From a bacterium (lineage in GTDB: Bacteria; Elusimicrobiota; Elusimicrobia; UBA1565; UBA9628), in NCBI GenBank assembly GCA_021822495.1, contig JAKAQO010000001.1, forward strand, positions 576,808-640,807: 64,000 nucleotides of DNA, given 5' to 3'. This document shows, piece by piece, positions 31,710 to 40,903 of this stretch. The notes under the pieces are model-generated. The model did no database searches. It was not told where the DNA came from and saw only the letters and a list, made by a program, of their open reading frames with translations. A program made the translations under genes and the position numbers. How positions within the stretch are numbered: the stretch's first letter is position 1; the number at the start of each line of letters is the position of its first letter.

Positions 31710-33413
31710 ATGGACCCTAAGAAAATTTTTCCGGCTTTAACCCTCGCTTTAACGGCCATGACCGTTCCGGCGCATCTTCGAGCCGGGTGTTGGAAATATC
31801 GCGTTGACCATATTTTCCCCTGCGCCATTTCCATTGTTCCAGCGCAAGTGAAGGGCGCAGATGCGGAAGATTGTCCCGCCAAAAGCGAACTTGAACCCAA
31901 ATTTCCACAATATACCTGCGACTATATTGGCGTGGACGGCGAGGATTATTCCGCGGCCATCGAGGCTGAAAAGGAAGGGTTTAACAAATACGACTTACAG
32001 TCTTTCGGCGTCAAAATCAACGATGAACCGCGCCCCATCTCTCAAAACGTACGCATGTTCAACGATTACAAACTCTCCGATCAAGAAGACGTTGTCCGTT
32101 TTAGTCAGAAGGCTTACGCGGATTATCTCAAAGCTCTTTCCAATTTTTTAAAGCGCACCAACCCTGACGATATTAAAAATGATTATCCCGTCAAAATGCG
32201 GCTTGCGATGGCCACCCGCTATAAGGGATATGCTTATTCCCAATTTAAACTCTCCCACGTTTTGCGTCCATTTCTTGGAAAGGAAATTGTCGCTCAATAT
32301 CTTTCAAACGCGAAAAAAGGCGTCCGGCAAAACGACTGGCATTGGAAGCCTTATTTAGAGCCCATTCAAAAACGCGAAGAGGCTCTCCAAGAGATTGAGG
32401 ATCAAGCGACGCAAGCCTACTTAAGGCAAAAGCGCTCGGAGATCATCAAGGAATTAGGAACAAAATACGGCGCGAAATTTAAGGCCGACTACGCCGCATC
32501 TGAAGACGCCGTTAACGCGCGATATTCTCACGGGGAAACAGTAAAGCCCTTAACCTTGACAAAACCCATCCGTAACGCCGTCAAAGCGCCTCCGTCTCCG
32601 GCTTTTCTGCCCAACAACCCCCATGAAATTGCCCAGCGCAACTATTTTAGCCGCAACTATTTCTTCAACCTTCATGCTCCAAAAGGAGAAAAATTAAATT
32701 TTGGATATCTGCGCCTAGGCATTAAGCGCGTATCGGAGGAGGCCCAGGTCGCGATTTGGCACGCTCTTGGCCTGACTCAAACCGTCGGAAATCCCGAACA
32801 AAAGGTTCCCTTGGTTTTTCAACAATCAAACGGCACTTGCGGAATCGCGGCCTTGACTCAATATATGCAGGCCCACGGCCAAAAAGTAACGGTCCAGGAG
32901 CTCTCAAAAATTTCCAGGGACAGAGGCATCTCTGACTTCACTGGAAATAATCCAAGTGATTGGGGCGGAACCAACTCCGGCGGGGAAGGCTTGGCCGCTC
33001 AACCTTACGGTTACCATCCGGATGATTCGTTTTGGATCACTTTTCCGCCAGGAAAAAAAATTAATAAGAATGACCCTAATTACGACGCTTATCTCAAGCG
33101 CTATCAAAGCCAGGACCAAAAGCGGCTTGAAGACGCGATACGTTCGCGAAAAGGCGCTATCGTCAGCGTTGCCAGTAATGTCCTCTGGGGTCCTCCCGCA
33201 AGCCCGTGGACCGCTCAGGCGGATCATTATATTTATGTCACCGGCGAAGAAAGAAACGCTTCCAATCATAAAATTGTCGGCTATTATATCAACGATAGCG
33301 GCGTTGGAGAAGGCGGCCGCTTCGTTGACGCGAAGACTTTCTTGCGCGCCTGGATTTACGGCGGCGATGAAATCGCGACGATTAGCCCTATTCCGGGGCT
33401 GGCTCAACAATAA
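31710..33413 (+). CDS. secreted C39-like cysteine peptidase, 567 aa
   Basis: The N-terminus has a signal-like stretch (PKKIFPALTLALTAMTVPA, cut near LRAG) and then several cysteines. Residues about 60-330 are mostly helical and unrecognised. The C-terminal 200 residues look like a papain-fold C39-like domain: catalytic-type Cys in QQSNGTCGIAALTQYMQ, His in QADHYIYVTGEE, and an Asp/Asn in YYINDSGVGEGG. This is the second exported C39-like enzyme in the window (compare 2869-3501) but has a large extra N-terminal part. No transporter or Gly-Gly peptide lies next to it, so a degradative or toxin role is as likely as leader processing. Confidence 0.7.
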   Translation: MDPKKIFPALTLALTAMTVPAHLRAGCWKYRVDHIFPCAISIVPAQVKGADAEDCPAKSELEPKFPQYTCDYIGVDGEDYSAAIEAEKEGFNKYDLQSFGVKINDEPRPISQNVRMFNDYKLSDQEDVVRFSQKAYADYLKALSNFLKRTNPDDIKNDYPVKMRLAMATRYKGYAYSQFKLSHVLRPFLGKEIVAQYLSNAKKGVRQNDWHWKPYLEPIQKREEALQEIEDQATQAYLRQKRSEIIKELGTKYGAKFKADYAASEDAVNARYSHGETVKPLTLTKPIRNAVKAPPSPAFLPNNPHEIAQRNYFSRNYFFNLHAPKGEKLNFGYLRLGIKRVSEEAQVAIWHALGLTQTVGNPEQKVPLVFQQSNGTCGIAALTQYMQAHGQKVTVQELSKISRDRGISDFTGNNPSDWGGTNSGGEGLAAQPYGYHPDDSFWITFPPGKKINKNDPNYDAYLKRYQSQDQKRLEDAIRSRKGAIVSVASNVLWGPPASPWTAQADHYIYVTGEERNASNHKIVGYYINDSGVGEGGRFVDAKTFLRAWIYGGDEIATISPIPGLAQQ

Positions 33414-33420
33414 GTCTGTT

Positions 33421-34401
33421 TTATAATCGGCAGGCTTTGTGAACGGCGTTCAAGGCCGCTTCGCCCTCGAAACGAGGAACAGAGATGGATAAGCGGCGAA
33501 AACCCGGGCGAAGGGAGATAATCTTAATTTTCTTTTTCTTGAGTTCGAGGAGGATGTTTTCTTTTATTTCCGGGCTTAGATGCGCGCAAGGCCCCACGGC
33601 GGAAATAAGGGTCTGATTTTCTTTTTTCTCAAAAGCTAAAGCCGTCACGGGAAATTGTTTTTTTTCTTGAGGATGCGGCTCAATTAAGGTTCCAGAACCC
33701 CCATGAAAGGCCGAACGCAAATAAATGGGAACCTCGTCTTTTTTGGCAATTTCAAGCGAGCGAAGCTGCATGACTTGGGCCCCATGGCGGGAAAGCTCAA
33801 TCATGTCCAAAAGAGAAATTGTTTTGAGAATCCGCGCCTTAGAGACGATGCGGGGGTCTGCCGTATAAATTCCGCGAACATCGCTAAAAATCATGCAGGA
33901 AGAAGCCTTGAGTTTTGCGGCTAAAACCGTCCCCGTCAAATCCGATCCCCCGCGTCCCAAGCTCACCACATCCCCCGCCGCGTCCATTCCTTGAAAGCCG
34001 GCGACAACCACAATTTTTCCCGCTCTTAACTCTCTCAAAATACGTTGCGGAGAAACTCGTGAAATGTCCGCATTTCCATAAGGCCCTTTGGCCTCAATGC
34101 CCGCTTGCGCGGCGCTTAAGGAAATAGCCGAACTTCCTTTTTTATGGCAAGCCATCGCAAACAAAGACACTCCGACAATTTCACCAGTCGTGATTAATTG
34201 ATCTTTTTCCCTGGGAGAAGCATTGGCGTCTATTTTGGAAGAAAGAATCAAGAGTTCATCGGTCATTTCTCCCGGGGCGGAGACCACCACCACTACCTTT
34301 TTCCCGCGCTTTTTTTCAAGGATAGCGCGGCAAGCCGCGCGCTCAATTTTTTCCGGATCGGCGACCGAAGTGCCGCCGAATTTCATCACGGTGATATTCA
34401 T
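33421..34401 (-). CDS. aspartate kinase, shortened regulatory part
   Basis: 326 residues; typical monofunctional aspartokinases have about 400-410. The kinase domain is complete: VMKFGGTSVADPEKI, VVSAPGEMTDELL, QLITTGEIVGVSLF, SLGRGGSDLTGTVLA and YTADPRIV. After it only one ACT-like segment remains (about 262-326, TLISAVGPCAHLSPEI onward); the first ACT domain, which usually binds lysine or threonine, seems to be missing. It makes aspartyl phosphate for Lys/Thr/Met and diaminopimelate synthesis, probably with altered feedback control. It overlaps lipB by 4 nt. Confidence 0.88.
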   Translation of the reverse strand: MNITVMKFGGTSVADPEKIERAACRAILEKKRGKKVVVVVSAPGEMTDELLILSSKIDANASPREKDQLITTGEIVGVSLFAMACHKKGSSAISLSAAQAGIEAKGPYGNADISRVSPQRILRELRAGKIVVVAGFQGMDAAGDVVSLGRGGSDLTGTVLAAKLKASSCMIFSDVRGIYTADPRIVSKARILKTISLLDMIELSRHGAQVMQLRSLEIAKKDEVPIYLRSAFHGGSGTLIEPHPQEKKQFPVTALAFEKKENQTLISAVGPCAHLSPEIKENILLELKKKKIKIISLRPGFRRLSISVPRFEGEAALNAVHKACRL

Positions 34402-35018
34402 GGAGCGAAGGAAAGACTTTGCATTTTTTTAAGGAAAACTTTCGCGACTGTTTTGCGAACTTGTTCCATTGAAAGGGGCTCTCGCGCCAAATTCCAAATA
34501 TTGGAAAGAGTTTCCGGCTCAAGTTTGCAGGGATAAATAGCCGAAAAGGCTTTTAGATCGCAAGAGACGTTTAGCGAAAACCCGTGATAGGAAATTCCCT
34601 GTTTAACCGCAATGCCGATGGAAGCTACTTTTTTATTTTGACACCAAACCCCAGTCAGGCCTTTAACCGTTTCCCCTTTAAGACCAAAATTTTCCAGAGA
34701 CTCAATTAAGATTTCTTCCAAAAGACGCAAATAATCTCGAACCTTGAGGCCTCGTTCCGATAAATCAAGAATCGGATATCCCACGAGTTGCCCCGGACCG
34801 TGATAGGTCCAATCTCCTCCGCGCTCGATGAGATAAGCCGGATGGGGCAAAAAAGGAGGTTTCGGAGTTTTGGATGAAATTCCGCGCGTATAAACCGGCG
34901 GATGCTCTAAAAGAAGAAGGGTATCCTCAACCACGCCTTCTTTTCTTTTCTGAACTAATTCGCGCTGAAACTGCCAGGCTTTTTCATAATCCAAAGGCCC
35001 AAGAAAGCGAACATCCAA
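34398..35018 (-). CDS. lipB: octanoyltransferase LipB
   Basis: LipB moves octanoate from acyl carrier protein to lipoyl domains. Motifs: RGGDWTYHGPGQLVGYPI, the lysine in NKKVASIGIAV, ISYHGFSLNVSCDL, and the active-site cysteine in IYPCKLEPETLS. The start is uncertain: a GTG at 35075 adds about 19 residues encoded by a GGGGACTGTCCC-type palindromic repeat, so a TTG at 35018 (reading LDVRFLGPLDYEKAW, the normal LipB beginning) is preferred. It sits in the E2-E3 operon whose lipoyl domain it should modify. Confidence 0.88.
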   Translation of the reverse strand: MDVRFLGPLDYEKAWQFQRELVQKRKEGVVEDTLLLLEHPPVYTRGISSKTPKPPFLPHPAYLIERGGDWTYHGPGQLVGYPILDLSERGLKVRDYLRLLEEILIESLENFGLKGETVKGLTGVWCQNKKVASIGIAVKQGISYHGFSLNVSCDLKAFSAIYPCKLEPETLSNIWNLAREPLSMEQVRKTVAKVFLKKMQSLSFAP

Positions 35019-35049
35019 GGGGACTGTCCCTTGTGAACTATCCCCTTGG
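35015..35049. repeat. GGGGACTGTCCC-type palindromic repeat at the lipB start
   Basis: The segment 35015-35032 (CCAAGGGGACTGTCCCTT) followed by TCCCCTTGG at 35041-35049 forms a compound inverted repeat (CCAAGGGGA/TCCCCTTGG). A similar unit is at 63648-63668. It overlaps the 5' end of lipB and, if translated, encodes an unusual N-terminal extension. Confidence 0.55.
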
Positions 35050-35081
35050 ACCTTTGATAAAGCGAGTAAGTCCACTGAATA

Positions 35082-36488
35082 TCAGGCGGTTTTGGCCAGA
35101 ATGTGAATGGCTTCGCCCAAGGCCGCTTCCGCCGCTTCCTGAAACGCTTCGGACAAAGTCGGATGGGGGTGGATGGTTCCCGCGACATCTTCAATGGTCG
35201 CCCCCATCTTAATGGCCAAGGACGCTTCGCCAATAAGCTCCGAAGCGTGAGGACCTACAAAACCCGCTCCTAAAATCCGGTGATCGGATTTATCCGCAAT
35301 CACTTTTACAAAACCCTCTGCCTGGCGAACGGCCTGCGCTCTTCCCGAAGCGGTAAAAGGAAACCTTCCAACCAAGATCGGAATATTTTTAGCTTTAAGC
35401 TCGGCTTCAGTTTCGCCGACGTAAGACACCTCGGGATCGGTAAAGACGGCCCACGGAACAGCCCCGCGGGATTCAGATGAAAGACCCGCGATATTGAAAG
35501 CCGCTAAAATCGCCTCGCGGGAAGCCTTGTGCGCCAAATACGGCGCGCCTACCACATCTCCCGCCGCGTAAATGTGGGGAACGTTCGTTCTAAAACGCTC
35601 ATCCACGCGAATATGTCCCTTCGCGTCAGTTTCAACGCCGCAGACCTCAAGGCCCAGGCCCTTGGTAACAGGCGCGCGGCCCACGGTCACCAAAACTTTT
35701 TCGGCTTCAATCGTTTTAAGGCCATCTCGGGTTTCAATTTCAATCCTAAGAGTTTCGCCCATATCTTGATAGGATTTGGCCTTCGCTTGAAGAATCACAT
35801 CCACGCCCAGTTTCTGAAGTTTGCGGGAAACTGGAGTCACAAAATCAGGATCAATGCCAGGCAGAATCTGAGGCATGAACTCAACCACGGTCACCTTTGT
35901 CCCGAGTTTCGCGAAAACCGTCCCGAGTTCTAAGCCGATAACTCCAGCCCCGATCACCAAAAGACTTTTGGGAGCCGTAGTCAAATCCAGGGCTTCTTTA
36001 GAGCTGATGATTTTATTTCCGTCAAATGGAAAGTTGGGAAGTGAAATAGGCCTTGTCCCAGTGGTAATCAAGGCATGCTGAAAATGCACGTTTTCTTCTC
36101 CAGAAGCGGTTTTGACCGCAGCCGAATGTTCTCCCGTAAAAACGACTTCCCCTGTCATTAAAGTCGCCCCACGACCCTTGGTTAGGGAAGCGACCCCCCG
36201 GTTGAGCCCGCCCACTAATTGGCCTTTCCAGGTTTGGACTTTTCCCCAATCCAAGGAAATTTCTCCGGCGTTAAGCCCGACGGAAGCGGAGTTTTTAGCT
36301 TCGTAAAATTGACTCGCGGAATAAATGAGGGCTTTTGAAGGAATACACCCGTAATTAAGACATTCACCGCCCAGATTTTTATCTTTATCGACCAAGAGGA
36401 CCTTTTTCCCAAGTTGCCCGAGTTTAATAGTCCCGACATAGCCTCCGGGGCCGGCGCCGACAACTAAAACTTCCGTTTCAATGGGCAT
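35082..36488 (-). CDS. lpdA: dihydrolipoyl dehydrogenase (E3)
   Basis: 468 residues. FAD-binding GAGPGGYVGTIKLGQLG, the redox disulfide motif GGECLNYGCIPSKALIY, the NAD-binding VIGAGVIGLELGTVFAKLG, YAAGDVVGAPYLAHKAS, and the C-terminal HPHPTLSEAFQEAAEAAL with the catalytic His-Glu pair. It reoxidises the dihydrolipoyl arm of 2-oxoacid dehydrogenase complexes with NAD. It lies 12 nt after the E2 gene and 6 nt before the frame containing lipB, so the three act together. Confidence 0.95.
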   Translation of the reverse strand: MPIETEVLVVGAGPGGYVGTIKLGQLGKKVLLVDKDKNLGGECLNYGCIPSKALIYSASQFYEAKNSASVGLNAGEISLDWGKVQTWKGQLVGGLNRGVASLTKGRGATLMTGEVVFTGEHSAAVKTASGEENVHFQHALITTGTRPISLPNFPFDGNKIISSKEALDLTTAPKSLLVIGAGVIGLELGTVFAKLGTKVTVVEFMPQILPGIDPDFVTPVSRKLQKLGVDVILQAKAKSYQDMGETLRIEIETRDGLKTIEAEKVLVTVGRAPVTKGLGLEVCGVETDAKGHIRVDERFRTNVPHIYAAGDVVGAPYLAHKASREAILAAFNIAGLSSESRGAVPWAVFTDPEVSYVGETEAELKAKNIPILVGRFPFTASGRAQAVRQAEGFVKVIADKSDHRILGAGFVGPHASELIGEASLAIKMGATIEDVAGTIHPHPTLSEAFQEAAEAALGEAIHILAKTA

Positions 36489-36500
36489 AAAGGGTCTCCG

Positions 36501-37688
36501 TTAGATCAGGGTTCTCGGATTTTCCAGATGCTTGACGAAGGTGTTCATAAACATCGCCGCCTGAGCGCCGTCTGTAATGCGGTGATCGAAAGAGAGAATA
36601 AAATTGGCCATCTTTCTGATTTCAACCTTGCCGTCCCGAACCATGGGGCGATCTTGAATTTTCATCACTCCTAAAATTGCGACTTCTGGAAAATTGATGA
36701 TGGGAGTCGCGAAAAGCCCTCCCAAGGGCCCGATATTGGTAATCGTAAAGGTTCCCCCTTGCATTTCGGAAACCTCTAGGCGACTGGCGCGCGCTTTCTC
36801 GGCTAAGCGCTCAATTTCCGCGGCCAGGCCCCAGACATCCATATTGCCCGCGCCTTTAACGACCGGGACCACAAGCCCCTGATCGGCGGAGACGGCAATG
36901 CCGATATTATAGGAGCGTTTTTCAATAATCACGCCCTCAGTTTCGTTTAAAGTCGCGTTAAACATGGGAAATTCCGGAAACGTTTTGACCAAGGCCTTAA
37001 TGATAAACGGAAGGTAGGTTAGTTTAATCGTTCGTTGCTCGGCTTCTTTTTTCATTTCTTCCCGCAATTGAACCAAGGCGGTCAAATCCGCTTCTTCCAT
37101 ATGGGCCACATGGGGGATTTTTCTCCAGCTCTCGGACATTTTATCCGCGATTTTTCTTCGGATACCGGTAAAGGGAATTTTAATATCGGAAGAAGAAGCC
37201 GGAACCGAAGAAGCGGCTTTAGGGGTTCCGCCAACTGCGCTCCGAACATCAATTTCGGTCACCCGTCCGCCCGGGCCAGTTCCTTTAATAGCCGCAATAT
37301 CCACGCCTAAATCCTTGGCGAGTTTGCGAACCGCCGGAGTCGCGCTCACTGAAGAAGACGCCGGTTTTTCCGCGACCGCAACAGAACTCTTGATCTCAGT
37401 TGAAGCTGAAGCCGCCACGGAATGAGCAGACAGTGTTCCGCCCCCCACGCCTTCAATATCAAAAATGACCAAGGGAGCGTGAACCTGGACCTTTTCGCCG
37501 GGCTTGGCCATGAGTTTTGTCACCTTGCCGGTTTTGGGACTGGGGATTTCAACTTCCGCTTTATCCGTCAAAACGTTACAGAGAGGCTCGTTTTCCTTAA
37601 CAGACTGTCCTTCTTGAACATGCCATTTAACGACTTCTCCTTCGGTCAAACCTTCTCCGATGTCCGGCAATTTAAATTCGTAATTCAT
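36501..37688 (-). CDS. 2-oxoacid dehydrogenase E2 (dihydrolipoamide acyltransferase)
   Basis: 395 residues from the ATG at 37688, preceded by GGAGG. Lipoyl domain (1-80) with the lipoylation lysine Lys43 in LTDKAEVEI; a flexible Ala/Ser/Val linker; a peripheral-subunit-binding domain (ATPAVRKLAKDLGVDIAAIKGTGPGGRV); and a catalytic domain ending with FDHRITDGAQAA, which holds the active-site His and Asp. Substrate class (pyruvate, branched-chain or 2-oxoglutarate) cannot be fixed; the binding domain and single lipoyl domain fit pyruvate or branched-chain types. No E1 gene is adjacent. Confidence 0.92.
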   Translation of the reverse strand: MNYEFKLPDIGEGLTEGEVVKWHVQEGQSVKENEPLCNVLTDKAEVEIPSPKTGKVTKLMAKPGEKVQVHAPLVIFDIEGVGGGTLSAHSVAASASTEIKSSVAVAEKPASSSVSATPAVRKLAKDLGVDIAAIKGTGPGGRVTEIDVRSAVGGTPKAASSVPASSSDIKIPFTGIRRKIADKMSESWRKIPHVAHMEEADLTALVQLREEMKKEAEQRTIKLTYLPFIIKALVKTFPEFPMFNATLNETEGVIIEKRSYNIGIAVSADQGLVVPVVKGAGNMDVWGLAAEIERLAEKARASRLEVSEMQGGTFTITNIGPLGGLFATPIINFPEVAILGVMKIQDRPMVRDGKVEIRKMANFILSFDHRITDGAQAAMFMNTFVKHLENPRTLI

Positions 37689-37758
37689 AACATCCTCCAC
37701 TCAAAAATTCTCTTACAAATTGATTCTATCAATTGTCCAACCCCTCCTCAAAATCAGA

Positions 37759-38745
37759 TCAGCGGTTGACGGCTTGCATAGCCTGAGCCGCATAGCGCGG
37801 GCCGGATGTCGCCCCTTTGGGGATGAGCTGGTCAATCTCTTTGAGCTCCTGATCAGTCAAAGAAATTTTAAGAGCTCCGATATTCTCTTCCAAACGCGCA
37901 ATGCTCCGAACCCCAAAAATAGGAACAATGTCTTCGCCTTGGGCGCGCACCCAGGCCAAGGCAACCTGAGCTAAAGTGGCCTTTTTCTTTTGAGCCAAGG
38001 CCTCGATATGTTTCACTAAATCAAGATTCTTATAAAAATTCTCTCCTTGGAACCGCGGATGATTTCTCCGGTAATCGTCTTGAGCGAAATCTTCCGGCGA
38101 TTTGAAACGTCCGGTTAAAAAACCGCGACCGAGAGGGCTGTAAGCCACAAAACCAATTCCAAGTTCCCGGACCGTGCTTAAAATTTCATCTTCTGGATCT
38201 CGCGTCCACAGGGAATATTCCGATTGAAGGGCGCTGATTGGATGGGTATGATGGGCCCGCCGAATGGTTTTGGCCGCGGCTTCGGAAAGACCCAGATAGC
38301 GCACCTTCCCCGCGCGAACCAAATCCGCCATTGCCCCCACTGTTTCCTCAATAGGAACAGTCGGGTCAACTCGGTGTTGGTAATAAAGATCAATAGTTTC
38401 AACTCCCAGTCTTTGAAGCGAAGCGTCACAACATTTCTTGACGTATTCCGGCCGACCGTTGATCCCTAGAAATTTTCCATCCTCTGTTCTCTGATTTCCA
38501 AATTTTGTCGCTAAAACAACTTCTTGGCGGCGGCCTTTGATGGCTTTTCCCACCAAAATCTCATTTTTAAAAGGACCATACATATCGGCGGTATCAATAA
38601 AATTCATCCCTAAATCAAGAGCATGGCGAATAACCTGAATTGATTCTTTCTCATTGGCCGGGCCGTAGAAATCAGACATTCCCATACAACCGAGCCCCAT
38701 TGCTGAAACTTTAAGCCCTATTTTCCCCAGTGAAACTTGATTCAT
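37759..38745 (-). CDS. aldo/keto reductase
   Basis: 328 residues of the YajO/YghZ-like class. Barrel motifs: [15 protein letters not shown] (catalytic Asp and Tyr), VVLATKFGN (catalytic Lys), [19 protein letters not shown] (catalytic His) and [17 protein letters not shown]. It reduces aldehydes or ketones with NADPH; the substrate is not predictable. It is upstream of the E2 operon with a 70-nt gap, in the same direction, and probably transcribed on its own. Confidence 0.92.
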   Translation of the reverse strand: MNQVSLGKIGLKVSAMGLGCMGMSDFYGPANEKESIQVIRHALDLGMNFIDTADMYGPFKNEILVGKAIKGRRQEVVLATKFGNQRTEDGKFLGINGRPEYVKKCCDASLQRLGVETIDLYYQHRVDPTVPIEETVGAMADLVRAGKVRYLGLSEAAAKTIRRAHHTHPISALQSEYSLWTRDPEDEILSTVRELGIGFVAYSPLGRGFLTGRFKSPEDFAQDDYRRNHPRFQGENFYKNLDLVKHIEALAQKKKATLAQVALAWVRAQGEDIVPIFGVRSIARLEENIGALKISLTDQELKEIDQLIPKGATSGPRYAAQAMQAVNR

Positions 38746-38805
38746 AACTCCTCCATGCGTAAACTTTTTTAAAAGCCTGCTTCTATGACTATGATAAAAT
38801 AGTTC

Positions 38806-39597
38806 ATGCCTTTAATTCACCATCCTTCTTCCCCATTGACCTATTACGTGTTGGCTTCTTTGATTGGAGCGGGAGTCGGTTTTCTTTCCGGGCTCTTTGG
38901 AAAAGGCGGTAGCGCCATCACGACGCCTCTACTACGCGTTCTCCTCAATACTCCAAGGTTTTTTGCCCTGGCCTCGCCTTTACCGGCAACTCTGCCCACC
39001 ACGGCTTCCGCTTCCTGGGCCTACCGGGGAAACGATCTTGTCGACTGGCATGCCGTCTCGGTCACCTGCCTTTGGGGAATTCCGGCAACGATTTTAGGAT
39101 CTTTGGCCAGCAGTTGGGTGGGCGGTCATTTTTTAATGCTTTTAACCGCCGGTTTCATCTTATACTTAGGGGTTAATCTTTTGTGGCGAGGAGAGCATGA
39201 GAAGAAAAATGGCATTCAACAAACCGACCGCTCCCACCATAGAAAACTAGCCATCATCGCTTTGGGAGTAGGCTTTTTATCCGGGCTTCTGGCTAATGCG
39301 GGCGGCGTTCTTTACGGACCGCTGTTTATTAGCTGGATTGACATGCCGACGAAAAAAGCCCTGGCGACTTCTTTAATCGTTTCTTGTTTTTTAGCGATTC
39401 CCGGAACCATCGCTCATTGGTATCTCGGGCATATTGACTGGGCCCTTGTCCTTGCCCTCTCTATCGCGACGATTCCGATGTCGTATCTCGGGGCTCGATA
39501 CGCGCTCAAAATGAAAAGCGAGTCTCTTCTTAAACTCTACGGAAGCGCCTTAACTCTCTTCGGCCTTTACGACCTCATCCACACGCTCAGGCATTAG
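38806..39597 (+). CDS. TauE/SafE-family (TSUP) membrane transporter
   Basis: 263 residues, about eight membrane helices. The family's repeated glycine motifs are visible in both halves: [21 protein letters not shown] and [24 protein letters not shown] proteins export sulfite, sulfoacetate or related small anions. There is no ribosome site before the ATG, and a TAAAAT hexamer ends 5 nt upstream, so it may be leaderless. Its end overlaps the convergent serS gene by 11 nt. Confidence 0.88.
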   Translation: MPLIHHPSSPLTYYVLASLIGAGVGFLSGLFGKGGSAITTPLLRVLLNTPRFFALASPLPATLPTTASASWAYRGNDLVDWHAVSVTCLWGIPATILGSLASSWVGGHFLMLLTAGFILYLGVNLLWRGEHEKKNGIQQTDRSHHRKLAIIALGVGFLSGLLANAGGVLYGPLFISWIDMPTKKALATSLIVSCFLAIPGTIAHWYLGHIDWALVLALSIATIPMSYLGARYALKMKSESLLKLYGSALTLFGLYDLIHTLRH

Positions 39598-40903
39598 AAA
39601 CGGCAATTCGTTCAAACCCTGCGTAGGGAACCAAGGGCTTGGGAATAGCAACGGAGCCGTCTTTTTCTTGGAAGTTTTCCAGGATCGCGGCGAAAAGGCG
39701 GCCAATAGCCACTCCGCTTCCATTGAGAGTATGAACAAACTCTGGAGAAGCTTTGGGGGTTCTTCTCAAACGCGCGTTCATCCGGCGAGCTTGAAAATCC
39801 CCGCAATCAGAACAAGAGGAGATTTCCCGATATTTTTGCTCGGAAGGCATCCAAACTTCCAAATCATAGGTTTTTCTGGAAGCAAACCCTAAATCTCCGG
39901 TGCAAAGTTCGATAATCCGGTAGGGAATTTCAAGCGTCTTAAGAATTCGTTCCGCATCCTCGGTCAATGATTCCAAAGCCGACAATGAATCCTCAGGCCT
40001 GGTAATCCAAACCAGTTCCACCTTGTCAAATTGATGATTGCGAATCAAACCGCGCACATCTTTTCCATAAGAACCCGCCTCTTGCCTGAAACAGGGGGTA
40101 TAGGCCGTCATTTTGATGGGAAGCGATTCTAGCGGCAAAATTTCATCACGCACAAGATTGGTCAAGGGCACTTCCGCGGTCGGAATTAAATACATATCCC
40201 CGGCGGCTTGAGAATTTTCCTTTCCTGGATTTTCCAGGTGATAAAGGTCTTCCTTAAATTTTGGAAGTTGTCCCGTACCTTCTAAGATTTCAGGCTTCAC
40301 CAAATAGGGCGGCCAAATTTCCTCATATCCCGCGCTTCTGTGAAGGTCCAAACTCCAACGCACCAGGGCGCTCATGAGACGCGCGCCCGGACCTCTCCAA
40401 AGAGAAAACCGCGATCCCGAGAGTTTAGCTGCCGCGGCAAAATCCAGAATCTTGAGGCGCTCTCCGATTGTTTGATGGTCAAGCGGCTTAAAATCAAAGG
40501 GGATGGGTTTCAGTCCAAAACGCACCGGACGATTATCCTCCTCGTTTCTCCCAAGAGGGACGCTCTCATGAGGCAAATTTGGCAAACTCAAAAGCGTTTC
40601 TTTAAGAGGAGAACTCAAAGCCGCCAAGGATTTTTCTTTTTCTTCCATTGTGGATTTAAGAAGCCCCACTTCTTCAAGCAACTTTTGCGCTTCCTCCGCC
40701 GCTCCGGCAGCCTTTGCTTTTCCCACGGATTGGGACAAGGCGTTTCTCTTCGAACGCAGGGCTTCCACTTCCTGTAGTAGCGTTCGATGCTCAGCCTCAA
40801 TTTTAATCGCCGCTTCCAAACTAGAAACATAACGTTCATTGCGGGAACGAAGAGAAGACGCCACTTTCTCGGGAGTTTTTCTCAAAAGCGAAGAATCAAT
40901 CAT
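39587..40903 (-). CDS. serS: seryl-tRNA synthetase
   Basis: 438 residues. An N-terminal helical arm (about 30-110) reads the tRNA; the class II core has FRQEAGSYGKDVRGLIRNHQ (motif 2 region) and LNGSGVAIGRLFAAILENFQ (motif 3). It charges tRNA-Ser and tRNA-Sec. It follows the small secreted protein gene by ATGA overlap, so serS appears to be transcribed with gyrB-gyrA. Confidence 0.96.
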   Translation of the reverse strand: MIDSSLLRKTPEKVASSLRSRNERYVSSLEAAIKIEAEHRTLLQEVEALRSKRNALSQSVGKAKAAGAAEEAQKLLEEVGLLKSTMEEKEKSLAALSSPLKETLLSLPNLPHESVPLGRNEEDNRPVRFGLKPIPFDFKPLDHQTIGERLKILDFAAAAKLSGSRFSLWRGPGARLMSALVRWSLDLHRSAGYEEIWPPYLVKPEILEGTGQLPKFKEDLYHLENPGKENSQAAGDMYLIPTAEVPLTNLVRDEILPLESLPIKMTAYTPCFRQEAGSYGKDVRGLIRNHQFDKVELVWITRPEDSLSALESLTEDAERILKTLEIPYRIIELCTGDLGFASRKTYDLEVWMPSEQKYREISSCSDCGDFQARRMNARLRRTPKASPEFVHTLNGSGVAIGRLFAAILENFQEKDGSVAIPKPLVPYAGFERIAVSNA

